Of a DNA stretch of 64,000 nucleotides, positions 16,893-26,600 are shown in pieces. The stretch comes from an uncultured Lachnospiraceae bacterium (lineage in GTDB: Bacteria > Bacillota > Clostridia > Lachnospirales > Lachnospiraceae), in NCBI GenBank assembly GCA_910585625.1, contig CAJUFQ010000021.1:1-64000 (forward strand). Reading direction: 5' to 3'. Below the pieces are notes generated by a model. The model was given only the letters and a program-made list of their open reading frames with translations. It was not told the DNA's origin and did not search any database. The position numbers and the translations under genes were made by a program. Every line of letters begins with the position of its first letter. Position 1 is the stretch's first letter.

Positions 16893-18680
16893 CTATAAAT
16901 CCTCCAGATCTATTACCTCAAAATCATCGTCTGGCCCCAGTCCCGGTTCCGGTATCCGTTCTGCCTTTGGCTCCGGCATCCTCACCTGTTTCTTGTCGGC
17001 CCATACTTCCTGCTTTCTATCTGCCTTGGCTCCGGCCATCCTGTCTGATTTGGCCCCGGCTATTCTGTCTGATTTGGCCCCGGCCATTCTGTCTGCCTTA
17101 ACCCCGGCCATTCTGTCCGGCTTTGGCTCTTTCCCTTTTTCCATCCTGTGATTCAGTTTCTTATCCGCCTTAAGGCTGCTGTTTGTCTGAGATGTCTTCT
17201 GCGGCTTGATATCTGCGCCCAGCTCCGGGATAATCTTCGTCTGCTGTTTGAGAATTGCCTTAGGCACTGTGTCGTCAGGCCACAGGTCGTCCACCCCGGC
17301 CTCTTCCTTCCCCGGCCCTGACATCACCCCTTCGCGGCGGGATTTGCGGGCAATCTTTACCTGTTCCCTGACCTTCTCCGTCAGCTCATCATAATCCTCT
17401 TCTGTCAGCTCATCCGCGTCGCCTCTTTTTCCGCGGAGCAGCAAGTTGACTGCTACCACAATCAGCACGGCGATAATGAATACCAGCACGGCCGTTGTTT
17501 TCCTCGATGTATCTTTTTGGTTATTATATTGCTCTTCCATGTCCATATATGCTTTCTGCAGGCTCTGCATCTCTGCACCTGGCTCTTCACCCTCCTCACT
17601 GTCCTGATTGTCCTCTATGTCGGGTTCCGCCGCTTCTGTCGGGACATAACGCTGGAACGTAGACTCTAAGGAATCATACTGGTACCATCCTTTGTTACCA
17701 AAGCTGCTGATCCCGTAAATGATGGAAAAACCAGCCTCGCCGGATACGGTTTCTCCGTCTGCAGGCAATCCTTCCTCGTTTCCCTCTTGCGTGCCTTCTG
17801 CTGCCGCTTGCCCGTCATTTCCCGCTTGTACGCCATCAGCCTGAGGGACGTCGCCTGGCTTGCTATAGGCCGGTACGCTTCCGATTTCCCCCAGAGAGGC
17901 TGTCGTCTCCTCATACCCCTGTGGCAGCCCTGCCTCAGCTGGCGGATTGAGGATAATCAGGTAATTTACTTCATCAAGCTGTATTTTGCGGAATGGGTAA
18001 AAATTGCCGCCCGCTTCCTCATATACGGCAAGCATGTTTTTTACGTCCGTGCTTGGCGTAGTCAGGTATACCAATGTGAGTTCTGCTTTATCAAAAGAAA
18101 GGGCTTCCGCCTGCTGCCCCTGATATTCGACTGTAGTTTTTGTGAAATCCGCCGGAACGACGTCTGCCGGAACCGTAGGTGAAAGATCGAACGGATGCCC
18201 GTCTATGGTAATTCCCTGCTGCCCTCCATCCGCACTCTCTGTGGCATCTGCCGGCTGCTGGGTGTCTGCCGGATCGTGGTCCTGCGTGCTGCCTCCTGCC
18301 TGTCGGGTGACCACAATCTTATATGTGGCCGCCACGCCATTTTCTGCCTTTACGACAATGCTTACCAGGTTCTCCCCTTCTTTTAAATCCGTATTGCCGG
18401 ACACCGACTCTATGGTCGCCGTCTCATTGGACGGCTGGGCACTGACTTCCACGCTGGTCACATCTGCTCCTACGGATGCCGTATAATCTACAACGTTGTA
18501 CTGAAATGCCGGAGATAAGGTTCCCGGTGAAATACTCAGGGAAGATAAGCTATTGTCCCCTGACGGCACAGCCGCTGCCAGCACCTGATTATCCTCTGTA
18601 TCTATCGGCATAAATTGGAAAATTCCTATCAATAACAGCCATGATAACAGTATGCCCATTATCTGTCTCAATCTTCTCAT
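16893..18680 (-). CDS. Membrane-anchored protein with cadherin-like domain and basic cytosolic tail
   Basis: A 595-residue protein: signal peptide or anchor at the N terminus, a cadherin-like beta-sandwich domain (about 45-130, starting LSSLSISPGTLSPAF), a large extracellular part, one membrane helix (AVLVFIIAVLIVVAVNLLL, about residue 400), and a cytosolic tail with repeats of the eight-residue unit ADRMAGAK before an acidic end, DDDFEVIDLEDL. The start at 18680 has AAGGTGAT just upstream; the longer frame to 18749 has no such site. It heads the apparent operon with clpC and the CHASE2 cyclase. No enzymatic motif is seen. The topology suggests an envelope sensor or scaffold. Confidence 0.78.
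   Translation of the reverse strand: MRRLRQIMGILLSWLLLIGIFQFMPIDTEDNQVLAAAVPSGDNSLSSLSISPGTLSPAFQYNVVDYTASVGADVTSVEVSAQPSNETATIESVSGNTDLKEGENLVSIVVKAENGVAATYKIVVTRQAGGSTQDHDPADTQQPADATESADGGQQGITIDGHPFDLSPTVPADVVPADFTKTTVEYQGQQAEALSFDKAELTLVYLTTPSTDVKNMLAVYEEAGGNFYPFRKIQLDEVNYLIILNPPAEAGLPQGYEETTASLGEIGSVPAYSKPGDVPQADGVQAGNDGQAAAEGTQEGNEEGLPADGETVSGEAGFSIIYGISSFGNKGWYQYDSLESTFQRYVPTEAAEPDIEDNQDSEEGEEPGAEMQSLQKAYMDMEEQYNNQKDTSRKTTAVLVFIIAVLIVVAVNLLLRGKRGDADELTEEDYDELTEKVREQVKIARKSRREGVMSGPGKEEAGVDDLWPDDTVPKAILKQQTKIIPELGADIKPQKTSQTNSSLKADKKLNHRMEKGKEPKPDRMAGVKADRMAGAKSDRIAGAKSDRMAGAKADRKQEVWADKKQVRMPEPKAERIPEPGLGPDDDFEVIDLEDL
17030..17125. repeat. Tandem 24-bp coding repeat (ADRMAGAK)
   Basis: Four to five near-identical 24-bp units built on GATTTGGCCCCGGCCATTCT encode the basic tail repeat of the cadherin-like membrane protein. 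Confidence 0.75.
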
Positions 18681-18809
18681 ATATATCACCTTTCTCTTCA
18701 TCCGTTTCTTGCCATTTCTATTATAATTTTCCAGTTCCCCGGTTGTCAAGCCTCATTGCCTGTGCAAAGTGAGGCTCCAACTCCCGCGTCCCAGCCTGCC
18801 GCAGCCCTG

Positions 18810-19724
18810 TCATTTCCCGGTCAGTACCTCAAAATATCTGCCAATTTCCCGCCAGGCCCTTTTCGATTCCGGCATCATCATCATACCCATCTGAAAAACA
18901 TGGAACATCCCTTCATAGATGCTCAGACGTACTTTTGCCCCTTGCTTCTTTGCCTTGTAGGCAACGCCAATGGAATCGCTCAGCAGCATCTCTATGCTCC
19001 CCGCTTGTATGAGCATTGGCGGGAACCCCCAATATTCCCCAAACACCGGGGAAATATAGGGATCTTTCATGTCATGCAGTCCCGCATAATCCCGGTTGTA
19101 TATCAGGCTGTCTGTCGTGTTCCCGAACAAGGGATCTCGTTCAAAATTATCCAGGTAGGAAGGCCCTCCTGCCGTCTGGTCTGCCCAGGGCGACATCAGC
19201 ACCAGCCCTCCAGGCAGCCTCCGGTTATGGTCTTTCAGATACATGCAAAGAGCCAGCGCCAGCCCTCCTCCTGCCGAGTCCCCAGCTACGATAATCTGCC
19301 TGCTGCGCCAACCGGCAGCTTTCAGCCACTCATAGGCTTCCAACGCATCTTCCAGTGCCGCCGGGTAAGGCTCCTCAGGAGCCACCCGGTAATCTATCGT
19401 CAGCACATCCATGCCCTTGCTGACCTCACAGTATAGCCCGGCAAAGGAGCGGTATGCATTGCGCATGGCTCCGATGTAGCCGCCGCCGTGCAGCTGCAGG
19501 ATGACATAATCCGTCCTGGGATTTTCCCTCCGGCAAAGGTATTCCATCCGGAAACGCTTCATCTTTATTTCTGTCATGCAGAAACAGTCCGGGCATCTCC
19601 ACTTTGGCTCCACCAGCTTCTTCCGCAGCTCCCCGGTCTTAATTTTCTTTCCAATCAGATGGTCATTCGTCACATGCGCAATCATATCGCGGATGACCTT
19701 TCCTTGTATGCTGACTTCCCGCAT
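18810..19724 (-). CDS. Alpha/beta-hydrolase, hormone-sensitive-lipase family esterase
   Basis: A 304-residue probable carboxylesterase. The oxyanion-hole motif LHGGGYIG, nucleophile GDSAGGG and histidine in YEGMFHVF are present; the acid position reads QAGSIEMLLSDS, so the acid is probably Glu rather than Asp. The start at 19724 has AAGGAG 6 bases upstream and is preferred over the ATG at 19748. It is the last gene of a four-gene run with a zinc-ribbon membrane protein, an acyltransferase and an HD protein, which suggests ester or lipid turnover. Substrate unknown. Confidence 0.85.
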   Translation of the reverse strand: MREVSIQGKVIRDMIAHVTNDHLIGKKIKTGELRKKLVEPKWRCPDCFCMTEIKMKRFRMEYLCRRENPRTDYVILQLHGGGYIGAMRNAYRSFAGLYCEVSKGMDVLTIDYRVAPEEPYPAALEDALEAYEWLKAAGWRSRQIIVAGDSAGGGLALALCMYLKDHNRRLPGGLVLMSPWADQTAGGPSYLDNFERDPLFGNTTDSLIYNRDYAGLHDMKDPYISPVFGEYWGFPPMLIQAGSIEMLLSDSIGVAYKAKKQGAKVRLSIYEGMFHVFQMGMMMMPESKRAWREIGRYFEVLTGK

Positions 19725-19760
19725 GGCTTTCTCCTTCCGTAATCCCATTCCTGCTGCCCC

Positions 19761-20429
19761 CTATACATGAAAACGCCGTTTCAGCTCCGTCTGCGCCCTG
19801 CGTTCTCCGAAAATCAACGTCCCTAAAAGCATACACAATGAAATTGCCAGGGCCATCAATGTCAGTACTGGGCTTCCGATGATATGAAATCTCCACAGCA
19901 ACACACAGCCGCCGGACAAAAGAACTGTCAGAATCTGCATCAGCATATAACTCTGCCAGTTAGAGACGTTCACGACCATCAATATGGCTATCGTAGCGTC
20001 CAGCAAAAGAATTGCGCTTGGCAGCACATAATTGACAGACCATCCCTGGTAACCGATAATATTATCCGTGGCTATGACTAACAGCACTGCTCCGATCAGC
20101 TGCACCAAAATTACAGTCTTATAGCCGTTGCTGCGCTGCAATGAATATTTTAACGTCACAAAAAAATATAAAATGATAATCCCGCTGATTGCAGACCACC
20201 AAATCCCATGGAAGGTCAGGTAATTGATAATGACGAAAGCCGCCTCAATGATGATTGCCAGGAAACTGTAAAGACGTACTACAAAACTCAGCTTCTTGGA
20301 GACGGCCTTTACATCGGGATAACCATTATGCCAGCTTTCGTCCCCGCAAGTTTCCAGCACGCTGCTGCACAAGGGACAGATGCTCGTATCATCCAAAATC
20401 TGCACATGGCATTTCTTGCATTCTCTCAT
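19761..20429 (-). CDS. Zinc-ribbon membrane protein (DUF6320-like)
   Basis: A 222-residue protein with an N-terminal zinc ribbon (CKKCHVQ and CPLC) followed by about six hydrophobic helices. The arrangement resembles the DUF6320 family that I recall next to acyltransferases in Lachnospiraceae; I could not check this. It sits between the condensation-fold acyltransferase and the esterase and probably works with them at the membrane. GGAG lies about 11 bases upstream of the ATG. Function unknown. Confidence 0.72.
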   Translation of the reverse strand: MRECKKCHVQILDDTSICPLCSSVLETCGDESWHNGYPDVKAVSKKLSFVVRLYSFLAIIIEAAFVIINYLTFHGIWWSAISGIIILYFFVTLKYSLQRSNGYKTVILVQLIGAVLLVIATDNIIGYQGWSVNYVLPSAILLLDATIAILMVVNVSNWQSYMLMQILTVLLSGGCVLLWRFHIIGSPVLTLMALAISLCMLLGTLIFGERRAQTELKRRFHV

Positions 20430-20495
20430 TCGTCTTATACTCCATTCACCTTATATTCCTCCAGGCTCCAGATACCGTGGAATGCCTGCATTCCT

Positions 20496-21782
20496 TTATT
20501 CGCCATACACCCCATTCGTCTCAATCCGCACTGCAATCCCATCTTCCGCTAACCTACGGAAAAAGCCCCGCTGCACGGAAACATCCGCAAGGCTGCTGCT
20601 GATGGTAAATACCAGCGTATCCCGGTAGGAACAGATGGTGCCTTTGATATCCTGCCCTTCGGACATGGACAGCATGGCGCTGAAATCCCTGATATATTCC
20701 TGGTATTCTTCCTTCACCTGAATATTGCCGATATTCGTCACAGTCGTGGTATTTGCCCGGGCGCTGTTATGGTAAACATAGCGGATGGCAATGTTCTTAA
20801 GAAACAGCGGCACTGCGCGCAAAATAAAGTTTTTCTCATTAGAAACGTTATAGGCAAAAAGATTTTCCAGATGCTCCCGGTTAATCTGGCTGCGCAGGCT
20901 TTCCGCCACAATCTGCGCGACCTCCGCAAAAGAATAGCTTTCTTTTTGGGGATGGAAGACCGCAGAGACAATGACAAAGAAATTCTTCATGGTAATGGAA
21001 TTGAAGTAGGGCCTCAGATTTACCGGCACACACGAGCTAATGGGACGCTTGGAGGGAGCGCCGTGCAAGCACTCCTGGTAAATGCTCCACAGAAAAGCCG
21101 CCGCCAGGTATTCGTTAATGGAAACGTCATAACTGCGGCAGGCTTTTTTCAGATCCTGGACAGACATATACCCATGCATCACCCCAAGCTCCAAAGGCCT
21201 CAGCTTTTCCCCTTTCACCTGGAACGCACGCGCCGTCTTGTAGCCTTTCTTATGGCTTTTTTTGTAATTTTTCAGATAACTGTCCTCCCGGTTCAGGGAA
21301 GTGTCGCTGCACAGCCCGTCTCCCAGCTTCTCCTTTAGCTCGGGATGCGCAAGGCGAAGATACTGGTAGGTCAGCTCCCTCAAAAAAGTAATGCCTCCCA
21401 TACCGTCCGTAAGCACATGGAAGACCTCTAAATTAATGCGGTTCTTATAATAATTGACCCGGAACAGATAATTCCTGTTACGGTTAGGAGAGATAAACTG
21501 GCAGGGATACCGATACTCCTTTTTCACCTCCGGGGCAGGCTTCTGGTTTGTCTCAAAATAATACCAGAACACGCCATAGCGGATACGCACACGGAACACG
21601 TCAAACCAGGGCAGCACATGCTCCAAAGCTTCCTGCAGAAGCTCTTTTTGTATCTCTTCGTGCAAGGTCACGGAAATCCGATAGACATTAGTCATGCTCT
21701 CCCCGGCAATGACCGGGAACACATTTGCCGTATTGTCCAGCTTATCCCATTTAATTTCCTTCTTACGATTCTGCTCTGTCAT
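20496..21782 (-). CDS. Condensation-fold acyltransferase (alcohol acetyltransferase / WS-DGAT-like)
   Basis: A 428-residue protein with the chloramphenicol-acetyltransferase-like fold signature HVLTDGMGG (HxxxDG, about residue 140) that supplies the catalytic histidine, and downstream features of the family such as SSCVPVNLRPYF and NIGNIQV. Members transfer acyl groups from CoA or carrier proteins to alcohols or amines. The ATG overlaps the stop of the HD protein as ATGA, so they are translationally coupled. With the esterase downstream this suggests synthesis and removal of an ester, but neither donor nor acceptor is evident. Confidence 0.78.
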   Translation of the reverse strand: MTEQNRKKEIKWDKLDNTANVFPVIAGESMTNVYRISVTLHEEIQKELLQEALEHVLPWFDVFRVRIRYGVFWYYFETNQKPAPEVKKEYRYPCQFISPNRNRNYLFRVNYYKNRINLEVFHVLTDGMGGITFLRELTYQYLRLAHPELKEKLGDGLCSDTSLNREDSYLKNYKKSHKKGYKTARAFQVKGEKLRPLELGVMHGYMSVQDLKKACRSYDVSINEYLAAAFLWSIYQECLHGAPSKRPISSCVPVNLRPYFNSITMKNFFVIVSAVFHPQKESYSFAEVAQIVAESLRSQINREHLENLFAYNVSNEKNFILRAVPLFLKNIAIRYVYHNSARANTTTVTNIGNIQVKEEYQEYIRDFSAMLSMSEGQDIKGTICSYRDTLVFTISSSLADVSVQRGFFRRLAEDGIAVRIETNGVYGE

Positions 21783-22225
21783 TTTATTACCTCATAAATC
21801 GAACATCCTTTATCTACCATGCACACAATCCAGCCTTCCAAGCAGGATGGGGGCAGGGGAATCAAAGGAAACATATGGCGGAGTATGATGTTGCGTTCCC
21901 GTTTGCTCAGCACGAAATCTGCTTCCGCATTGCGCAACGCTGTAAACGGATGGCGGAAACCATGAAGGCTGTGGCTCCTGTCCTTCTCATGCCAGTCATA
22001 CAAAAAGTAATCATGCAGGAGGGCGCCACGCACCAGCTCACGCCTGTGCCGGTCCAGATGCAGCCGCTCCGCCAGGCTCAGGCTGTAATATGCCACGCGA
22101 ACGCTGTGGTCATACACAGAGGTACGCCCATGCTGTGTGAAATTGCGGGACATCTTAAGCCTCCCGTCCTCAGACAATTCCTGTGCAAGTTCTGCAATCA
22201 GACGCTTTCGGTCTGCCGGCGTCAT
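21779..22225 (-). CDS. HD-domain hydrolase
   Basis: A 148-residue protein of the HD superfamily. The metal-binding order is visible: YDHSVRVAYYS (His), GALLHDYFLYDW (His-Asp), a central HGFRHP, and RNIILRHMFPL. HD proteins hydrolyse phosphoesters, often nucleotides. AGGGGGAA precedes the ATG. It leads the acyltransferase operon and overlaps it by four bases. Substrate unknown. Confidence 0.82.
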   Translation of the reverse strand: MTPADRKRLIAELAQELSEDGRLKMSRNFTQHGRTSVYDHSVRVAYYSLSLAERLHLDRHRRELVRGALLHDYFLYDWHEKDRSHSLHGFRHPFTALRNAEADFVLSKRERNIILRHMFPLIPLPPSCLEGWIVCMVDKGCSIYEVIK

Positions 22226-22262
22226 AGGATTCCCCCTCCCTGCTTCTTATCCTGCCAAATTC

Positions 22263-23582
22263 CTAAGGCATTGTTTCTACAAATATATCATAAATTGCCC
22301 GGATGGCCGTCTCAAAATCACTGCTCTTGACGCCAATGATGATGTTCAGCTCACTGGAACCTTGATCGATCATCTTCACATTGACATTTGCATGGGCCAG
22401 CGCGGAGAAAATCCGGCCCGCCGTCCCCCGCGTGGAACGCATACCGCGGCCAACCACGGCAATCAGCGCGATGTCGCTCTCCAGTTCTATGCTGTCCGGA
22501 TGCGCCAGTCGGTGGATGGCAGAAAGTACCTGCTGCTCCTTGCCCACAAATTCCTCCTGATGTACAAACACCGTCATGGTGTCAATGCCGGAGGGAAGAT
22601 GTTCAAAGGAAATGCCATATTTCTCAAAAGCCTCCAGTACCTTACGCCCAAACCCAACCTCAGAATTCATCATGTCTTTGTCAATATTTACTGCCACAAA
22701 CCCTTTCTTGCCCGCAATCCCTGTAATCGTATAATCCGGCATACGGCAAGTGCTTTCCACAATCAGCGTGCCCTCGTCTTCCGGCTCGTTGGTATTGCGG
22801 ATATTGATAGGTATGCCTGCTTTGCGCACCGGGAATACGGCGTCCTCATGAAGCACGGTCGCCCCCATGTAGGAAAGCTCCCGAAGTTCCCGGTAAGTAA
22901 TTACCTTGATGCCCTTGGGATTCTCAATAATCCGCGGGTCTGCAATCAGGAAGCCGGAGACGTCCGTCCAGTTCTCATAAATGTCCGCCTGCACGGCTTT
23001 TGCCACAATGGATCCCGTGATGTCTGAACCGCCCCTGGAGAACGTCTTTACCGTGCCGTCTTCTTTTGCACCGTAGAACCCGGGTATCACGGCATGCTCA
23101 CATCCGTTCAGGCGTTCCGACAAAATCTCGTTCGTCTTATCTGCGTCAAACTCCCCTTCCTCATCAAAGCGGATAACCTCTGCCGCGTCAATGAACTCAT
23201 ATTCCAGGTAATTTGCCATTATGATGCCATTTAAGTATTCCCCACGGGAAGCCGCATAATCCTCTCCTGCCTTTTTCCTGAAATTCTCCGCAATCTCCTC
23301 AAATTCCTTATTCAAAGATAATTTCAGGTGCAGCCCATTGATGATTGCTTCATACCGTTCTTTGATTTTCCTCAATACTATCGCAAAATCTTCTTCTTTC
23401 TCTGCCAACGCATAACACTGGTACAGCATATCCGTCACCTTCGTGTCCTTGGGATTACGTTTCCCCGGAGCGCTGGGAACCACATATCTGCGGCTCTCCT
23501 CCGCGCGGATAATCTTCCCGACTTTGGAAAACTGCCCTGCGCTTGCCAGGGAGCTTCCGCCAAACTTTACAACTTTTATCAT
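22263..23582 (-). CDS. lysC: Aspartate kinase (monofunctional, ACT domains)
   Basis: Phosphorylates aspartate, the first step to lysine, threonine and methionine. The 439-residue protein begins with VVKFGGSSLA, has the amino-acid-kinase core with SRGGSDITG and the aspartate-binding region, and ends with two ACT domains (about 300-435, including MIDQGSSELNIIIGV) typical of feedback-regulated enzymes. GGAGG lies just upstream of the ATG, behind a leader with two hairpins. The isoform (lysC-like versus thrA-type) is not certain, so the symbol is tentative. Confidence 0.92.
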   Translation of the reverse strand: MIKVVKFGGSSLASAGQFSKVGKIIRAEESRRYVVPSAPGKRNPKDTKVTDMLYQCYALAEKEEDFAIVLRKIKERYEAIINGLHLKLSLNKEFEEIAENFRKKAGEDYAASRGEYLNGIIMANYLEYEFIDAAEVIRFDEEGEFDADKTNEILSERLNGCEHAVIPGFYGAKEDGTVKTFSRGGSDITGSIVAKAVQADIYENWTDVSGFLIADPRIIENPKGIKVITYRELRELSYMGATVLHEDAVFPVRKAGIPINIRNTNEPEDEGTLIVESTCRMPDYTITGIAGKKGFVAVNIDKDMMNSEVGFGRKVLEAFEKYGISFEHLPSGIDTMTVFVHQEEFVGKEQQVLSAIHRLAHPDSIELESDIALIAVVGRGMRSTRGTAGRIFSALAHANVNVKMIDQGSSELNIIIGVKSSDFETAIRAIYDIFVETMP

Positions 23583-23594
23583 ATCCTCCGTTAC

Positions 23595-23670
23595 TATAAG
23601 GCAGGCTCTGCCTTATATACCATCCTTTCTTCTAATTCAGATGGTATTTTACCACAAAACCTGCCTTATT
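23595..23670 (-). promoter_or_regulatory. Hairpin-rich leader upstream of aspartate kinase
   Basis: In minus-strand RNA order: AATAAGGCAGG (23670-23660), a hairpin ATACCATC/GATGGTAT (23647-23617), and a perfect 10-bp hairpin TATAAGGCAG-AGC-CTGCCTTATA (23617-23595) just before the ribosome site. The first AATAAGGCAGG can also pair with CCTGCCTTAT, so two folds compete. There is no U-tract, and the leader is too short for a lysine riboswitch. It may partly be the terminator region of the upstream LRR gene. Confidence 0.4.
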
Positions 23671-23683
23671 GGAACTGATTTTT

Positions 23684-26600
23684 CTATTTTTTTATTTTTA
23701 CTTTCTTTCCTGCTCCGCACGCCTTGAATATGGACTTATAGGCTTTCAGCTTGCTTTTGGGCACTTTAATTACTGCATTTGCATGGATGCCCATGAATGC
23801 CTTTGTCCCCACAGAAGATTTTTTCAGCTTCGTTGTCTTGACGGTAATCGTTTTCAGTTTTTTGCAGCCATAGAACGCCTGCTTGCCAATCTTCGCCACC
23901 TTGGCCGGAACCGTAAGTTTCTTCAGCACGGCACATTTGCCAAACGCATTCGCTCCTATTGCGGTAACATTTTTGCCCAGAGTCAACGTGCTGAGCTTGC
24001 CGCACCCATAGAACGCATTGGCGCCGATGGTCTTGACGCCGCTTCCCACCGTTACCCTCGTAATCTTTTTATTATTGCGGAACGCCTTATCTGCAATAGA
24101 TATCACGGTATATGTCCCGCCGCCCACCGTAATTTTTGCCGGGACCGTGACTGTTTTGGCAGAGGCTTTGATCGGCTTCTGATAGGCAACCGTCCCCGTT
24201 ACTTTCCCTTTGGAAACTTTCGCGCTCAGCACCTTGTATTGCGCTTTGGACGAAGCGTCTTTCAGTATGCTTCCCTTTTTCGGCGGCTTTGGTGATGAGA
24301 GTTTTGCTATGGTCTCCGTCCTGGTATCCTTACACACTGTGCAAGTATAAGTCTTTCTCCCGGTCTGGCTGACTGTCGGCTGTTTCGTAATCACGCCTTC
24401 GTCCCACTGATGCCCCAGCGCAGAGATTTCATTGCCGGAATCAAGAACGGCGTTGCAAGCGGCGCAGTACTTCTCTCCCGTATGTCCTGCTTCCACGCAA
24501 GTTGCCGGCTTCTCTCCCCGCAGCTTCTCCTTATGCCCCAGCGCGCTTGTCGCCTGTCCGTCGGAAATTTTCTGCCCGCATATCTTGCCATAGGTCTCCC
24601 CGCTATAGCCTGGTTCCGTACACGTCGCCGGCACATCACGGCTTGCCGTCTCTTCTCCTTTGTGGCTACAGTACGCTTCCATGCGGTCTGCCACTACGAC
24701 ATGGCCGCCTCCCTCGCCGTTCTGCCCGGTCACACGGACTTTGAGCGTATGCTGCCCCGGCTGCAGATCTCCTGTTTTATAAACCAACGCCTGATTCTCT
24801 TTCTCCGCACTGTAAAGGTTCACAAGCTCTTCCTCTCCGTCATCAACGGAAAATGCCGCATAGCCAAGGTTGCTTGCTTTCTGCCCGTAATATTTCGCAG
24901 ACGTGCCGTTAAACTGAAAGGTCAGGGTTGCCCCTTCTGTATCGGACCAATGGTTATCATCCTCATGGCAGCCCACGGACGTATCCGCCTTTTCATACGT
25001 CCAGCCTTCGGAAAAGTTAAATTCCAATGCCCCGCTTCCTGTCACAGCATTGTTTACCACCGCATATGCTTTGAGGATTACCTCGCCTTTTTCAAGCAAT
25101 TCGCTGCACCGCTTGCAATAAGCATCCCCGGTATAGCCGTCCTCTGTCCCGCTCGCCTCTTTTGCATCGCGTACTTCCGGGTTATGCCCAAGTGCAGGAA
25201 CCTGTTCCCCCTCGGCAATCACCTTCTGGCAGTCGTTACAGTAGACTGCGCCTGCATAGCCGTTTTCCGTACACGTTGCCGCCACATCCTTAATCTCTGT
25301 ATGTTCATGAACGCAGCCCTCACCGCTTCCAGTCGCCGGCAAATCGAGCGTCCGGGTCTTTCCGCAGCCCTCGCGGGTACAAGTATATGTCTTAACCCCT
25401 GGCTCGTCAGCTGTCGGCTGCTTTGTGACCACGCCTGCATCCCATTGATGCCCCAGGGCAGTTACCTCTTCGCCCTGGCTGATAATCTCGTTGCATCTCG
25501 TGCAGTATTTCTGTCCCATATACCCTAGCTCCGTACACGTTGCCGCCACATCACGCGTCTCTTCGGCATGGCCAAGCGCAGGAATAACCTCGCCAGCGTT
25601 CAGGATTTCCTTACAAGTCTCGCAATATGTCTCCCCCGTGCTGCCCGCCTGCGTGCATGTTGCCGCAACGGCCTCCCGGACTTTTTCTTTATGGCCCAGA
25701 GCCGCAATCTCTTCGCCTGGTTCGGTAATCTGCTCACACCGCGTACAATATTTCTGTTCCGTATGCCCAGGCTCCGTACATGTCGCCGCCTTGCTTTCGC
25801 GGATTTCCTCTGTATGTCCCAGCGCATCCCCAGTCTTTACGCCATCAGACACCTTCTGCCCGCACAGCCTGCCAAATGCACTCCCTGTGTAACCCGGCTC
25901 CGTACATGTCGCCGCCACATCGCGGCTTTCCGTCTCTTCCCCTTTGTGGCTGCAGTACGCCTCAATGCGGTCTGCAACTACGACGTGTCCATTGCCCGCA
26001 CCCTTTTTCCCTGTCACCCGGACTTTCAGCGTATGTATGCCCGGTTCTAAATCCCCTGACTTATAAACCAGCACCTGATTCTCTTTCTGAGCCTGGTACA
26101 TGCTGATTTCCTCTTCCTCTCCATTGTCAACCGAGAATGCTGCATAGCCGAGGTTTGCTGCTTTTTGTCCATAATACCGGACCGACGTGCCGGTGAACTG
26201 AAATGTAAGAACTGCATCCACAGTATCGGACCAATGATTGTCATCTTCATAACAGCCTACGGACGCCTCTGCCTTCTCATACGTCCAGCCCTCGCTGAAA
26301 TGAAACTGAAAATTTTCTGTCCCCGTAACTGCGTTATTTACCACGGCAACCGCCTTGGAAATCACTTCGCCTTTCGCAAGAAGTTTGCCGCAGCCTTCTC
26401 TCTTACAGTAAGTATCCCCTGTATAACCGTCTTCCGTCCCACTTGCTTCCTTTGCGCCGCGGATTTCTGAATCGTGTCCCAATGCTGGGATTGGAGTCCC
26501 TTCTGAGATTGTCTTATCACAGTCTGGGCAATAGAACGCATCCCGGTAGCCGTCTTCTTCACAGGTCGCCTCCTGATGCCGCTCCTGCTTATTCTCATGG

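Noticed and set aside
16893..18749. Longer start at 18749 for the cadherin-like protein
   Set aside because: No ribosome site precedes it and it would put 23 extra residues before the signal segment; the start at 18680 has AAGGTGAT.
23583..23683. Lysine riboswitch upstream of aspartate kinase
   Set aside because: The leader is about 100 bases, shorter than the known lysine element, and lacks its five-helix junction and terminator.
24410..25528. 372-codon plus-strand open frame opposite the LRR/Cys-ribbon protein
   Set aside because: Antisense to repeats of a well-supported gene; its own repetitiveness mirrors theirs.
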